Below, piece after piece: positions 33,973-40,846 of a DNA stretch of 64,000 nt. The stretch spans positions 186,001 through 250,000 of the forward strand of contig NZ_WXEW01000005.1 in the NCBI RefSeq assembly GCF_009901565.1, given 5' to 3'. The translations under genes were made by a program, and so were the position numbers. This stretch comes from Herbidospora solisilvae (GTDB taxonomy: Bacteria > Actinomycetota > Actinomycetes > Streptosporangiales > Streptosporangiaceae). The number at the start of each line of letters is the position of its first letter. Within the stretch, counting starts at the first letter, position 1. Under the pieces are notes generated by a model. That model was not told the DNA's origin and did not search any database. It was given only the letters and a program-made list of their open reading frames with translations.

Positions 33973-33978
33973 GTCAGC

Positions 33979-35454
33979 TCAGTTCAGCCGGAAGACGGTG
34001 AGCACCGCCGCGTGGTCGGAGGTCCAGGAGGCGCCCTCCCCGACGGCTTCGCTGGACAGGACGGTGAGGGGACCCCTGTAGTGGATGAAGTCGATGCGGT
34101 CCTGGGGCTCCGGTTCGCCGGTGTGGGAGTCGTAGCCGTAGCCGCCGGTGAAGGTTTTGAAGACGGGCGACCAGGTGGTGCCGGGGTGGGTCGACGGGTT
34201 GGGATTGGCCTGGCGGTAGGAGTCGACGAGCCCCGCGCCGGCCGGGGCCGTGGACGTCGGCCACGGGACGGAGCCGTAGCCGCAGCGGGACGTCGCGGGC
34301 GTCCAGTCGAGGTGGCTGGGCGCGTTGAAGTCGCCGGTCAGCAGCACCGGGGTGGTCGCCGAGGCCGAGAGGTCGGCGGACATGGCCGTGAGGATGGTGT
34401 TGATCTGGCCGGTGCGGCCCGAAGAGGCCTCTCGGTTGAGGAGCTGCTTGACGGTCATCCTGCCGAAGCAGGCGTCGTACGGGCCGTAGGGGGTGTAGCC
34501 GAGGTGGGCGCTCCAGAGGCGCAGGGAGCGGGCACCGAGGTCGATCCTGGCGGCGACGGCGCTGCCCGCGACGGTCGGCGTGGTGCCGGTGATCGGATAG
34601 CGGCTGAGGACCGCGGTGTCGGAGTTCTGGAAGTACGACCAGCCGAGGGCCGACGCGAGGGCCTGGGCGGCGGAGCCCTCGTTCTCCTGGATACCGACGA
34701 CGTCGACGTCGCGTTCGAGCAGGAACCTGAGCTGCTTCTCGAAGCCGTCCGCCACCCGGGTGCCGCCGTGCCAAAGGTTCCAGCTCAGCGCCCTGAACTG
34801 CGGCACCAGCACGCCCGACTGGACGCGGACCGTCACGGTCGCGTCGGCCGTGCCGGAGGCGGTGGTGGCCCTGATCCCCACGACGGCGTCGCCCGCGGTG
34901 GTCGGCGTCCCGGTGACGGCGCCCGAGGACGACACCGAAACCCAGGCGGGACCGGAGGTCTTGGCGAAGGTCAGGCCGGTGACGTCGCCCTGCACGAGCC
35001 CGCCGACGGTCGCCGAATAGGCGGCGCCCGCCTTGGCGTTGCGCAGCGTGAACCGTGAGGCCGGGAAACGCGGCGGGGTGTCTGAGGTGATCCGCAGCGA
35101 GACGGGCTGGGCGAGCCAGGTGTACCCGTCGTCGAACAGGTAGAAGATCTTGTAGTTCCCGGCGGCGAGTCCCGTGGTCGGCAGGGTGCCGGTGCCGGTG
35201 GCGGACGGGGCGTACACCCACTTGAGGGAGGGGCCGACGTAGGTCTCGCCGACGGGCCCGTTGCCGGGGTCGCGGTAGAGGCCGACCCAGTTCTTGGTGT
35301 TGGGCCGGGAGGTGGCGTAGCCGAACCGGATGTCGGCGCCGACCGTGACTGACGGCGACGCGACCGTCAGCGTCCCGTCAGCGGCGGCGTCGGCGGGCTG
35401 GACGGGCAGGGTGAGGGCCGCGACGGCCAGCACCAGGGCGAGCAGTCTTCGCAT
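33979..35454 (-). CDS. Secreted endonuclease/exonuclease/phosphatase-family protein
   Basis: 491 residues. ATG 35454 starts a signal peptide MRRLLALVLAVAALTLPVQPADA. Residues about 28-125 form a beta-sandwich (SRPNTKNWVGLYRD), and 130-245 an Ig-like domain (VTGTPTTAGDAVVGI). The last 240 residues are the EEP catalytic fold: ALSWNLWHGG, DVVGIQENEG, WSAHLGY, LLTGDFNAPSHLDW, DRIDFIHYRG, and SDHAAVLTVF. All metal and catalytic positions of the family are present. Substrate may be nucleic acid or a phospholipid or sugar phosphate; it cannot be told here. Confidence 0.85.
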   Translation of the reverse strand: MRRLLALVLAVAALTLPVQPADAAADGTLTVASPSVTVGADIRFGYATSRPNTKNWVGLYRDPGNGPVGETYVGPSLKWVYAPSATGTGTLPTTGLAAGNYKIFYLFDDGYTWLAQPVSLRITSDTPPRFPASRFTLRNAKAGAAYSATVGGLVQGDVTGLTFAKTSGPAWVSVSSSGAVTGTPTTAGDAVVGIRATTASGTADATVTVRVQSGVLVPQFRALSWNLWHGGTRVADGFEKQLRFLLERDVDVVGIQENEGSAAQALASALGWSYFQNSDTAVLSRYPITGTTPTVAGSAVAARIDLGARSLRLWSAHLGYTPYGPYDACFGRMTVKQLLNREASSGRTGQINTILTAMSADLSASATTPVLLTGDFNAPSHLDWTPATSRCGYGSVPWPTSTAPAGAGLVDSYRQANPNPSTHPGTTWSPVFKTFTGGYGYDSHTGEPEPQDRIDFIHYRGPLTVLSSEAVGEGASWTSDHAAVLTVFRLN

Positions 35455-35550
35455 GCCGTGATCGTCCGCAGGCGGCGTGCCCACCGGGTGACATCGCGGT
35501 CGCGCCGAACCGAACCACGGCCCAACACTGGGCGGCCCCACTACTACGTG

Positions 35551-35567
35551 GTACTGTTTACCAGTAC
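35551..35567. promoter_or_regulatory. Probable PadR operator
   Basis: Perfect inverted repeat GTACTG-TTTAC-CAGTAC, 39 bases before the PadR ATG, inside the AT-richest stretch of the gap. Further GTAC-type half-sites flank it (ACGTGGTAC, AAGTAC). PadR regulators commonly bind such dyads in their own promoter. Confidence 0.55.
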
Positions 35568-35605
35568 TCGGTGCTACTAAGTACCGACGGAGGTGAGGAT
35601 CCTCG

Positions 35606-35932
35606 ATGGACGACCTGACGGAGATGTTGAAGGGCACGCTGGAGGGCTGCGTGCTGGAGATCATCGGCAGCGAGGAGACCTACGGCTACGCCATCACACG
35701 CCGGCTGAACGACCTCGGCTTCACCGACGTCGTCGAAGGGACGGTCTACACCATCCTGCTGCGGCTGGAGAAGAAGGGGCTCGTGCAGGTCACGAAACGG
35801 CCGTCCGGGGTGGGACCGCCCCGCAAGTTCTACACGCTCAACGCGGCCGGACGCGGCGAGCTCGCGACGTTCTGGGCGAAGTGGGAGTACGTCACCTCGC
35901 GGATCGAGAAGCTCAGGGAAGGCGGGAGATGA
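35606..35932 (+). CDS. PadR-family transcriptional regulator
   Basis: 108 residues. Winged-helix PadR fold: MLKGTLEGCVLEIIGSEETYGYAI, LNDLGFTDVVEGTVYTILLRLEKKGLV, GPPRKFYTLNAAGRGEL. First gene of a short operon with two DUF1048 genes; its TGA overlaps the next ATG. PadR with DUF1048 proteins is a recurring pair in actinobacteria and firmicutes. It probably represses its own operon through the dyad upstream. Confidence 0.92.
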   Translation: MDDLTEMLKGTLEGCVLEIIGSEETYGYAITRRLNDLGFTDVVEGTVYTILLRLEKKGLVQVTKRPSGVGPPRKFYTLNAAGRGELATFWAKWEYVTSRIEKLREGGR

Positions 35933-36285
35933 ACCTCTGGGACACCGTGACGGGCAACGACCTCACCAGGGAGTGGAAGACGTTCGCGGCCCGCGCCGGG
36001 AAACTGCCCGCCGACTGTCAGGCGGCGTGGGAGCAGATCCAAGGCCATCTCTTCCTCTACGGAGACTTCACGGGCCGGAACCTGATGCCGATCCTCGACG
36101 GCGCTCTGGGGCTGCTCGAAGAGACGGCGGCCGACGGGCGGACCGTCCACGAGGTGCTGGGCGACGACATCCCCGGCTTCTGCGCGGCGCTCGCCGGCGG
36201 AGAGGGGGCCCGCACGTTCCGCGACCGGTGGCGGGCGCAGCTGAACAGGAACGTGGCGAGGAAACTGGGGCGGCTAGGAGGCTGA
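35929..36285 (+). CDS. DUF1048 protein 1
   Basis: 118 residues, start overlapping the PadR stop (ATGA at 35929). All-helical cytosolic protein of the DUF1048 family: LPADCQAAWEQIQGHLF, ILDGALGLLEETAADGRTV, EVLGDDIPGFC. No catalytic residues are apparent. Its role is unknown; it is produced together with the PadR regulator. Confidence 0.85.
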   Translation: MNLWDTVTGNDLTREWKTFAARAGKLPADCQAAWEQIQGHLFLYGDFTGRNLMPILDGALGLLEETAADGRTVHEVLGDDIPGFCAALAGGEGARTFRDRWRAQLNRNVARKLGRLGG

Positions 36286-36286
36286 C

Positions 36287-36598
36287 GTGGGCATTCAGGA
36301 CATTATCGAGGGCAAGCGGCAGTGGCGGGCGCATGTGGCGCGGGTCAAGGCGCTGCCGCCCGACTACCAGATCGTCTACAAGGAGATGCAGCGTTACTTC
36401 TTCAAGGTCGGCCCGGTCGAGTTGCACGACGGGACCCTGCTCTCGGGGATCCTCGACTTCTTCGAGGAGGGGGTCACCGAGGGCAAGGGGGTCCTGGAGC
36501 TCACCGGTGACGACGTCGCGGCCTTCTGTGACGACCTGATCAAGGACTCGCGCACCTACGCGGAGATCTACCAGGAGTCCATCGGCGGAACCGCGTGA
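36287..36598 (+). CDS. DUF1048 protein 2
   Basis: 103 residues from GTG 36287, one base after the previous stop. A second copy of the DUF1048 fold (LPPDYQIVYKEMQRYFF, ILDFFEEGVTEGK, ELTGDDVAAFCDDLI), a diverged tandem paralogue of the gene before it. The two may form a heterodimer. The final GTGA overlaps the start of mobA. Confidence 0.85.
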   Translation: MGIQDIIEGKRQWRAHVARVKALPPDYQIVYKEMQRYFFKVGPVELHDGTLLSGILDFFEEGVTEGKGVLELTGDDVAAFCDDLIKDSRTYAEIYQESIGGTA

Positions 36599-37413
36599 CA
36601 CTGCGTTCGGAACGGCCGGCGGCCGCGGGCGTCGTGCTCGCGGGCGGGCGGTCCAGCCGGATGGGACGCCCCAAGGCCTGGCTGGAGTGGCACGGCTCGA
36701 CCCTGCTCCACCGGGCCGCCGCGGTCCTCGCCCGGTCGGTCGCCGGTCCGGTCGTCGTGGTGGCCGCCCCCGGGCAGGAGCTGCCGCCGCTGCCCCCCGA
36801 CGTCTCGGTGGTCGAGGACCCCGTCGAGGGGCTGGGGCCCATGCAGGGGCTGGCGGCAGGGCTCGCGGCGGTGGCCGACCGGGCCGGGGCGGCGTTCGTG
36901 TGCTCCACCGACATGCCGTTCCTCCACCCGGCCTTCGTCCGCCGCGTGCTGCGCGCCCTGCCCGCCGGGGCGGACGTCGTGCTCCCGGTGGCCCGGGGTT
37001 TCCGGCAACCGCTGGCCGCCGCCTACCGGACCTCCCTGGCCCGGCTGATCGACGACCTCCTGGCCGAGGGCGACCTCCGGCCCGGCATGCTCTTCAAGCA
37101 CTGCGAGGTCGTCCAGCTCGACGACGGGCAGTTGCTGGCCGACGCCGAACTGGCCCGGCTCGACCCGGCGCTGGAGAGCGTGGTGAACGTCAACTCCCCC
37201 GACGACTACGCGATGGCGCGTGCGCGGCCGCAGCCCGAGATCGTGGTGGAGCACGACCGCCGGCCGCACCGGGTCCGGTCCGCCACCCTCGGGGCCGCCG
37301 CGACCGCCGTCGGGCTCGGCCTGCACCGCGACGTGGTGGTCACCCTCAACGGCGATCGGGTGACCCCCGACGAGTGGCTGCCTCTGGTGACAGGGGACAC
37401 CGTCACTTTCTGA
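36595..37413 (+). CDS. mobA: Molybdenum cofactor guanylyltransferase-like protein with a C-terminal MoaD/ThiS-like segment
   Basis: 272 residues from GTG 36595, overlapping the DUF1048 stop. Residues 1-205 are a MobA-type nucleotidyltransferase: VVLAGGRSSRMGRPKAWLEW (GTP and metal binding), CSTDMPFLHP, and VVNVNSPDDY. MobA attaches GMP to molybdopterin. The last 60 residues look like a beta-grasp MoaD/ThiS domain (VVVTLNGDRVTPDEWLPLVTGDTVTF) but stop before any C-terminal Gly-Gly, so it cannot act as a sulfur carrier. A decayed transporter fragment starts right after the stop, and a rearrangement may have clipped the end. Confidence 0.8.
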   Translation: MTLRSERPAAAGVVLAGGRSSRMGRPKAWLEWHGSTLLHRAAAVLARSVAGPVVVVAAPGQELPPLPPDVSVVEDPVEGLGPMQGLAAGLAAVADRAGAAFVCSTDMPFLHPAFVRRVLRALPAGADVVLPVARGFRQPLAAAYRTSLARLIDDLLAEGDLRPGMLFKHCEVVQLDDGQLLADAELARLDPALESVVNVNSPDDYAMARARPQPEIVVEHDRRPHRVRSATLGAAATAVGLGLHRDVVVTLNGDRVTPDEWLPLVTGDTVTF

Positions 37414-37420
37414 GCGCTGG

Positions 37421-37586
37421 TCGCGCTGATCTTCCAGCAGCCCCGGCTGGCCGTCGACCCCCGGCCCACCCTGCGCGAGATCGCCGAAGAGCCCCTCCAC
37501 GCCACCGGCCGGCGCCGGCGTCCTCGCCGTCACCCACGACGAGGAGCTGACCCACCGCCCGGAGGCCTCACCGTGCGCATGTCGTA
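37421..37586 (+). pseudogene. Scrap of a peptide/nickel-type ABC-transporter ATPase
   Basis: The first segment, ALIFQQPRLAVDPRPTLREI followed by AEEPLHATG, matches the Q-loop region of dipeptide/nickel ABC ATPases. About 10 bases on, GAGVLAVTHDEELTH matches the H-loop end. The signature motif and Walker B in between are deleted, and no Walker A precedes. This is a heavily deleted remnant directly after mobA. Confidence 0.55.
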
Positions 37587-37726
37587 AGTCTTCATTCACT
37601 GGTCACCGGCTGGTCGCACACCCGCTGACCGCGCCTGGCTGAATGTGACCGCTCGCTCTTCCGGGGCCGCGACACTCCACCTGAAGATCACGAGTCGGAA
37701 ATGGTTGGCTTCGTGCAGGAGATCGC

Positions 37727-37825
37727 GTGAACTTCCCCACCCGTGCGCGGGCGGGCCTCGCCGGGCCCGCCTCCGCGCACCCCTTCGGCGTGCTGCGGGC
37801 GCGGCGCCGGAGGAGGCCGGCATGA
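37727..37825 (+). pseudogene. Remnant of the NicO partner protein (32 codons)
   Basis: A GTG with AGGAG 6 bases upstream opens a 32-residue frame containing ARAGLAGPASAHPFG and ending in a basic run RARRRRRPA; its TGA overlaps the nicO start (ATGA at 37822). NicO genes of actinobacteria are usually preceded by a secreted protein that begins after its signal peptide with AHPLGNF. Here only the signal-cleavage zone and the C-terminal basic tail seem to remain, suggesting an internal deletion that kept translational coupling. It may also be a short leader peptide. Confidence 0.4.
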
Positions 37826-38598
37826 CGGGCCTGAACGGCATCGACAGCCGGTTCGTCGCGTTCTTCGACGGCGGCGGGGCCTTCTGGCTGGCCCTGGCCA
37901 TCGCCCTGGGCGTCGGCGCGATGCACGCCGTCGCGCCCGGCCACGGCAAGAGCGTCACCGCCGCCTATCTGGTCGGCACCCACGGCCGTTACCGCGACGC
38001 GGTCCGGCTCGGCGTCATCGTGGCGGTCATGCACACGTTCTCCGTGCTGGTGCTGGCCCTGCTCTGGGTCGGCGTCTCCGGGGTCGCCGGAGTGGGCACG
38101 GAGTCGATCACCGCCTGGATGCAGGTGGTGGCCGCCGTCGTCGTGATCGGGGTCGGTATCCACCTCGCCGTCCGCCACCTCCGCCGGCGGGTGCACGTCC
38201 ACAACCACGGGCACGGACATGGCCACGGACATGGCCACGGACATGGGCACGGGCACGAGGCCACCGACCCTTGGTCGCGCAAGGGGCTCATCGCGCTGGC
38301 CCTGTCCGGAGGGCTGCTGCCGTCGCCGTCGGCCTTCATCGTGCTGGTCAGCGGGCTGCTCACCGGGCGGGCGCTCGACGCGGTCGTGCTGGTCCTGGTG
38401 TTCGGGTTCGGCATGGCCTGCACGCTGACCGCGGTGGGCGTCGCCACGATCCGGGGCCACGGCCTGCTCACGCGCGGGATTCGAGGCCGTTCGGCGGCAG
38501 CCGCCGTGTCGGCGTGGACGCCGGTGGTGGCGGGCGTCGCCGTCACGATCGCCGGCTGTCTCTACCTGGCGGGCGCGGTCTCCGTCCTGGCCGCCTAG
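37822..38598 (+). CDS. NicO/RcnA-type nickel-cobalt exporter
   Basis: 258 residues from ATG 37822, with GGAGGAGG 5 bases upstream. Six hydrophobic helices. The metal-path motif is HAVAPGHGKSVTAAYLVG; a cytosolic loop around residues 125-145 holds HVHNHGHGHGHGH and more His, typical of metal sensing or buffering. A second conserved motif is SGGLLPSPSAFIVLV. RcnA-type proteins pump Ni2+ or Co2+ out. The usual secreted partner is reduced to a fragment, so the protein may work alone. No cobalamin or Ni/Co riboswitch was found upstream. Confidence 0.88.
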   Translation: MTGLNGIDSRFVAFFDGGGAFWLALAIALGVGAMHAVAPGHGKSVTAAYLVGTHGRYRDAVRLGVIVAVMHTFSVLVLALLWVGVSGVAGVGTESITAWMQVVAAVVVIGVGIHLAVRHLRRRVHVHNHGHGHGHGHGHGHGHGHEATDPWSRKGLIALALSGGLLPSPSAFIVLVSGLLTGRALDAVVLVLVFGFGMACTLTAVGVATIRGHGLLTRGIRGRSAAAAVSAWTPVVAGVAVTIAGCLYLAGAVSVLAA

Positions 38599-38600
38599 CG

Positions 38601-39500
38601 TCAGACGTCGGTGATCAGGGAGTTCAGCACGGCCTCCCCGTCGACCTTGGTGGTCAGGCCGTAGCGGCGGGTGCTGTCGAGGGAGCCGAGGCCGAGCAGT
38701 TCGGCGACCAGAACCGGGTCCCGGCCGTCGCGGACCAGCTGGGCGGCGAAGGTGTGGCGGAGGATCAGCGGGTTGACCGGCTCGTCGGGGTCGGCGAAAC
38801 CGGCGATGACGTCGCGGGCCGCGCGGTCGCTCAGGCGCCGGCCCCGGTGGTTGAGGAACAGTGCCGGTTCGGCGTCGGCGCCCTTCCACCCGGCGCGGGC
38901 CTCCAGCCAGGCGGTCAGCACCTGGCGCAGATCGGGGTGGAGGGGCATCCGGCGGGACCGGCCACCGGCCCGGACGGTCAGGCCGTCGGGAGCGACGTCG
39001 CCCGCGTCGAGGCCGACGACCTCGGAGATCCGCAGCCCGGCGAGGTAGGGCAGCAGGGCGATGGCCCGGTCGCGGGGGTTCGCGGTGAGCCTGACCCGGC
39101 CGAGGTAGCGGCGGATGCGCGGGCCGTCGAGGGTGCGGGGGACCGGATGGCGGACCGAGCGTTCGCGGCGGATCTCCGGCCGGCCGACGCCGCGGCGGGC
39201 GTAGAAGTCGTCGAGGGCCGACAGGTAGGTGTCGATCGTGGTGGGGGCCCGATCGGCGCTCTTGAGGTGGCCGCAGAAGGCGCTCACTGCTCCGGCCGCC
39301 GTCGCCGGGTCGGTCAGCGGGTCGCCGTCGAAGGTCCGCCCGGTCAGCCACGACAGGTATGCGCGCAGGCGGGAGAGGTATTTGGCCTTGGTGGAGCCGG
39401 CCAGGGAGGCGGGTTCCAGCGCGGCCGCGTAACCGGCCAGCGCGGTCGCCAGCTCGGCCGACAGCAGGACCGTTCGAGACCGGGTCTTTCCGCTTGCCAC
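38601..39500 (-). CDS. Tyrosine recombinase/integrase with altered active site
   Basis: 299 residues from GTG 39500. The SAM-like core-binding domain covers residues 15-105 (STKAKYLSRLRAYLSWL), and the catalytic domain 120-299. Present: the first catalytic Arg in AGLRISEV, the second Arg and the following His in LILRHTFAA, and a Tyr in STRRYG. Missing: the His of the usual HxLRH box (here LILRH) and the His/Trp of the LGH box (here LGLGS). It is close in size to XerC/D-like proteins, but these changes make full activity uncertain. No attachment site, tRNA or other phage genes flank it. Stop is 3 bases from the convergent nicO stop. Confidence 0.82.
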   Translation of the reverse strand: MASGKTRSRTVLLSAELATALAGYAAALEPASLAGSTKAKYLSRLRAYLSWLTGRTFDGDPLTDPATAAGAVSAFCGHLKSADRAPTTIDTYLSALDDFYARRGVGRPEIRRERSVRHPVPRTLDGPRIRRYLGRVRLTANPRDRAIALLPYLAGLRISEVVGLDAGDVAPDGLTVRAGGRSRRMPLHPDLRQVLTAWLEARAGWKGADAEPALFLNHRGRRLSDRAARDVIAGFADPDEPVNPLILRHTFAAQLVRDGRDPVLVAELLGLGSLDSTRRYGLTTKVDGEAVLNSLITDV

Positions 39501-39675
39501 GCCTTAAGTCTACTTCCGGAAACACGACATACCGGAAGTCCTGGGATATGGTGAAGAGACCGAGGACTTTTCGAGCGTTGGCACTCAGGTCGGCGTCGCC
39601 CCCGGCGAACCATGACCGAGTCACCCCGGGTACGGGGCCTTCGGCCGTCTATACGACTCACGAGGAAGTTCCGTC

Positions 39676-39981
39676 ATGACCGTGCTGGGAACCACGGCGC
39701 CCACGATCCTCCACCTGTCCGGGGACATCGACGTCTGCACCACACCCGACATCCGCCGGCGGATTCTCGGCGCCCTCGACCAGACCGTCGAGGTGCTCAT
39801 CCTGGACCTGTCCGAGGTGACCTTCTGCGGCGCCGGGGGGCTCGGCCTGCTGCTGCACGCCCAGGGCAGGGCCCGATCGCGGGGCGTGACCCTGGCGTTG
39901 ACCCGCCTCACCCCGCAGATGACCAGACTGCTGGAGATCACCGAGCTGAGCGACCGCTTCCCGATCCTGGCCGAGAAGTAG
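39676..39981 (+). CDS. STAS-domain protein without the phosphorylatable serine
   Basis: 101 residues from ATG 39676 with GAGGAAG upstream. STAS fold of the anti-sigma antagonist type (LSGDIDVCTTPDIRRRIL, LILDLSEVTFCGAGGLGLLL). At the place of the conserved DSSG phospho-site it reads GAGG, so Asp and Ser are both replaced. The protein could be a constitutively active antagonist or bind another partner. It lies far from the partner-switching group at 24-28 kb. Confidence 0.85.
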   Translation: MTVLGTTAPTILHLSGDIDVCTTPDIRRRILGALDQTVEVLILDLSEVTFCGAGGLGLLLHAQGRARSRGVTLALTRLTPQMTRLLEITELSDRFPILAEK

Positions 39982-40020
39982 CCCGGCCAGGACCGTGAAG
40001 GCCCGGGTCCTCCCGTCGTG

Positions 40021-40815
40021 TCACTTCGCGTGGTCGAGGGCCCAGTCGAGGACTTCGTCGGCGATGGCCTCCCAGCCGGGGGCGGCGGGGAGCAGGTGCG
40101 GGTAGCCCTCGTAGTGCTTGAGCTCGGTGATCGTCTTGGACTTGTAGTGCTTGGCGTTGGATGCCTGGACGGCCGGAGGCATGATGTGGTCCTCACTGGC
40201 CGACACGAACAGCAGCGGGGCGCGGTCGTCGTTGTGGTAGTCGACGGCGACGGCCTGCTTGCCGGGCTGGAAGTTGGCCAGGACGCTGTCCCACAGGATG
40301 CGGCCCGAGACGGGGATGGAGTAGCGCTCGTAGAGGGCGCGCGACTCGTCTTCGGGGAAGGTGTTGGTGAAGGCGTACCTCCACTGGTCGTACTCGATCG
40401 GCACGGCCTTGTGGTGGTTGGCCGGGCTCTTGAGGACCGGGAAGGTCGACTTGACCTGGCTGAGCGGGACCACCCGCACGCCCTCGGTCGGGGCCGAGCA
40501 CAGTGCGACCCCGGCCGCGCCGTAACCGTGGTCGAGCAGGATCTGGGTGAACGCGCCGCCGGCCGAGTGGCCGATGATGATCGGCTTGCTGTCCAGGCCG
40601 TCGAGGATCTTCTCGAACTTCTCGATGATCTGCGGGACGCGCAGGTCGACGATCGGCGTCGGGTCGGCGCGCAGGGCCTCGACCTCGACCTCGAAGCCGG
40701 GATAGCCGGGGGCCAGCACACGGAAGCCCTTGGCCTCGTAGCGTTTGACCCAGTGTTCCCAGCTCCGGGGTGTTACCCAGAAGCCGTGGACGAGGACGAT
40801 CGTGTCGGGTCTCAT
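40021..40815 (-). CDS. Alpha/beta-hydrolase
   Basis: 264 residues, no signal peptide. Begins IVLVHGFWVTPRSW (oxyanion), nucleophile elbow IIIGHSAGGAF, acid region in SASEDHIMPP, and a late His in YPHLLPA near the C-terminus. The family is the general lysophospholipase/esterase-like hydrolase group of actinobacteria; no specific substrate is suggested. It lies 31 bases downstream of the LuxR regulator's stop on the same strand, so it may be its cotranscribed or controlled neighbour. Confidence 0.85.
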   Translation of the reverse strand: MRPDTIVLVHGFWVTPRSWEHWVKRYEAKGFRVLAPGYPGFEVEVEALRADPTPIVDLRVPQIIEKFEKILDGLDSKPIIIGHSAGGAFTQILLDHGYGAAGVALCSAPTEGVRVVPLSQVKSTFPVLKSPANHHKAVPIEYDQWRYAFTNTFPEDESRALYERYSIPVSGRILWDSVLANFQPGKQAVAVDYHNDDRAPLLFVSASEDHIMPPAVQASNAKHYKSKTITELKHYEGYPHLLPAAPGWEAIADEVLDWALDHAK

Positions 40816-40846
40816 GTCGGTCGGTCTCCATTCGGTGTGGGCGTTC

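Noticed and set aside
37587-37821. Cobalamin, Ni/Co or Zur-type control element before nicO
   Set aside because: No conserved riboswitch core and no convincing zinc-regulator dyad could be found by eye.
38601-39981. Prophage or integrative element
   Set aside because: Only one recombinase gene; no phage, conjugation or excision genes, no tRNA target and no direct repeats at the flanks.
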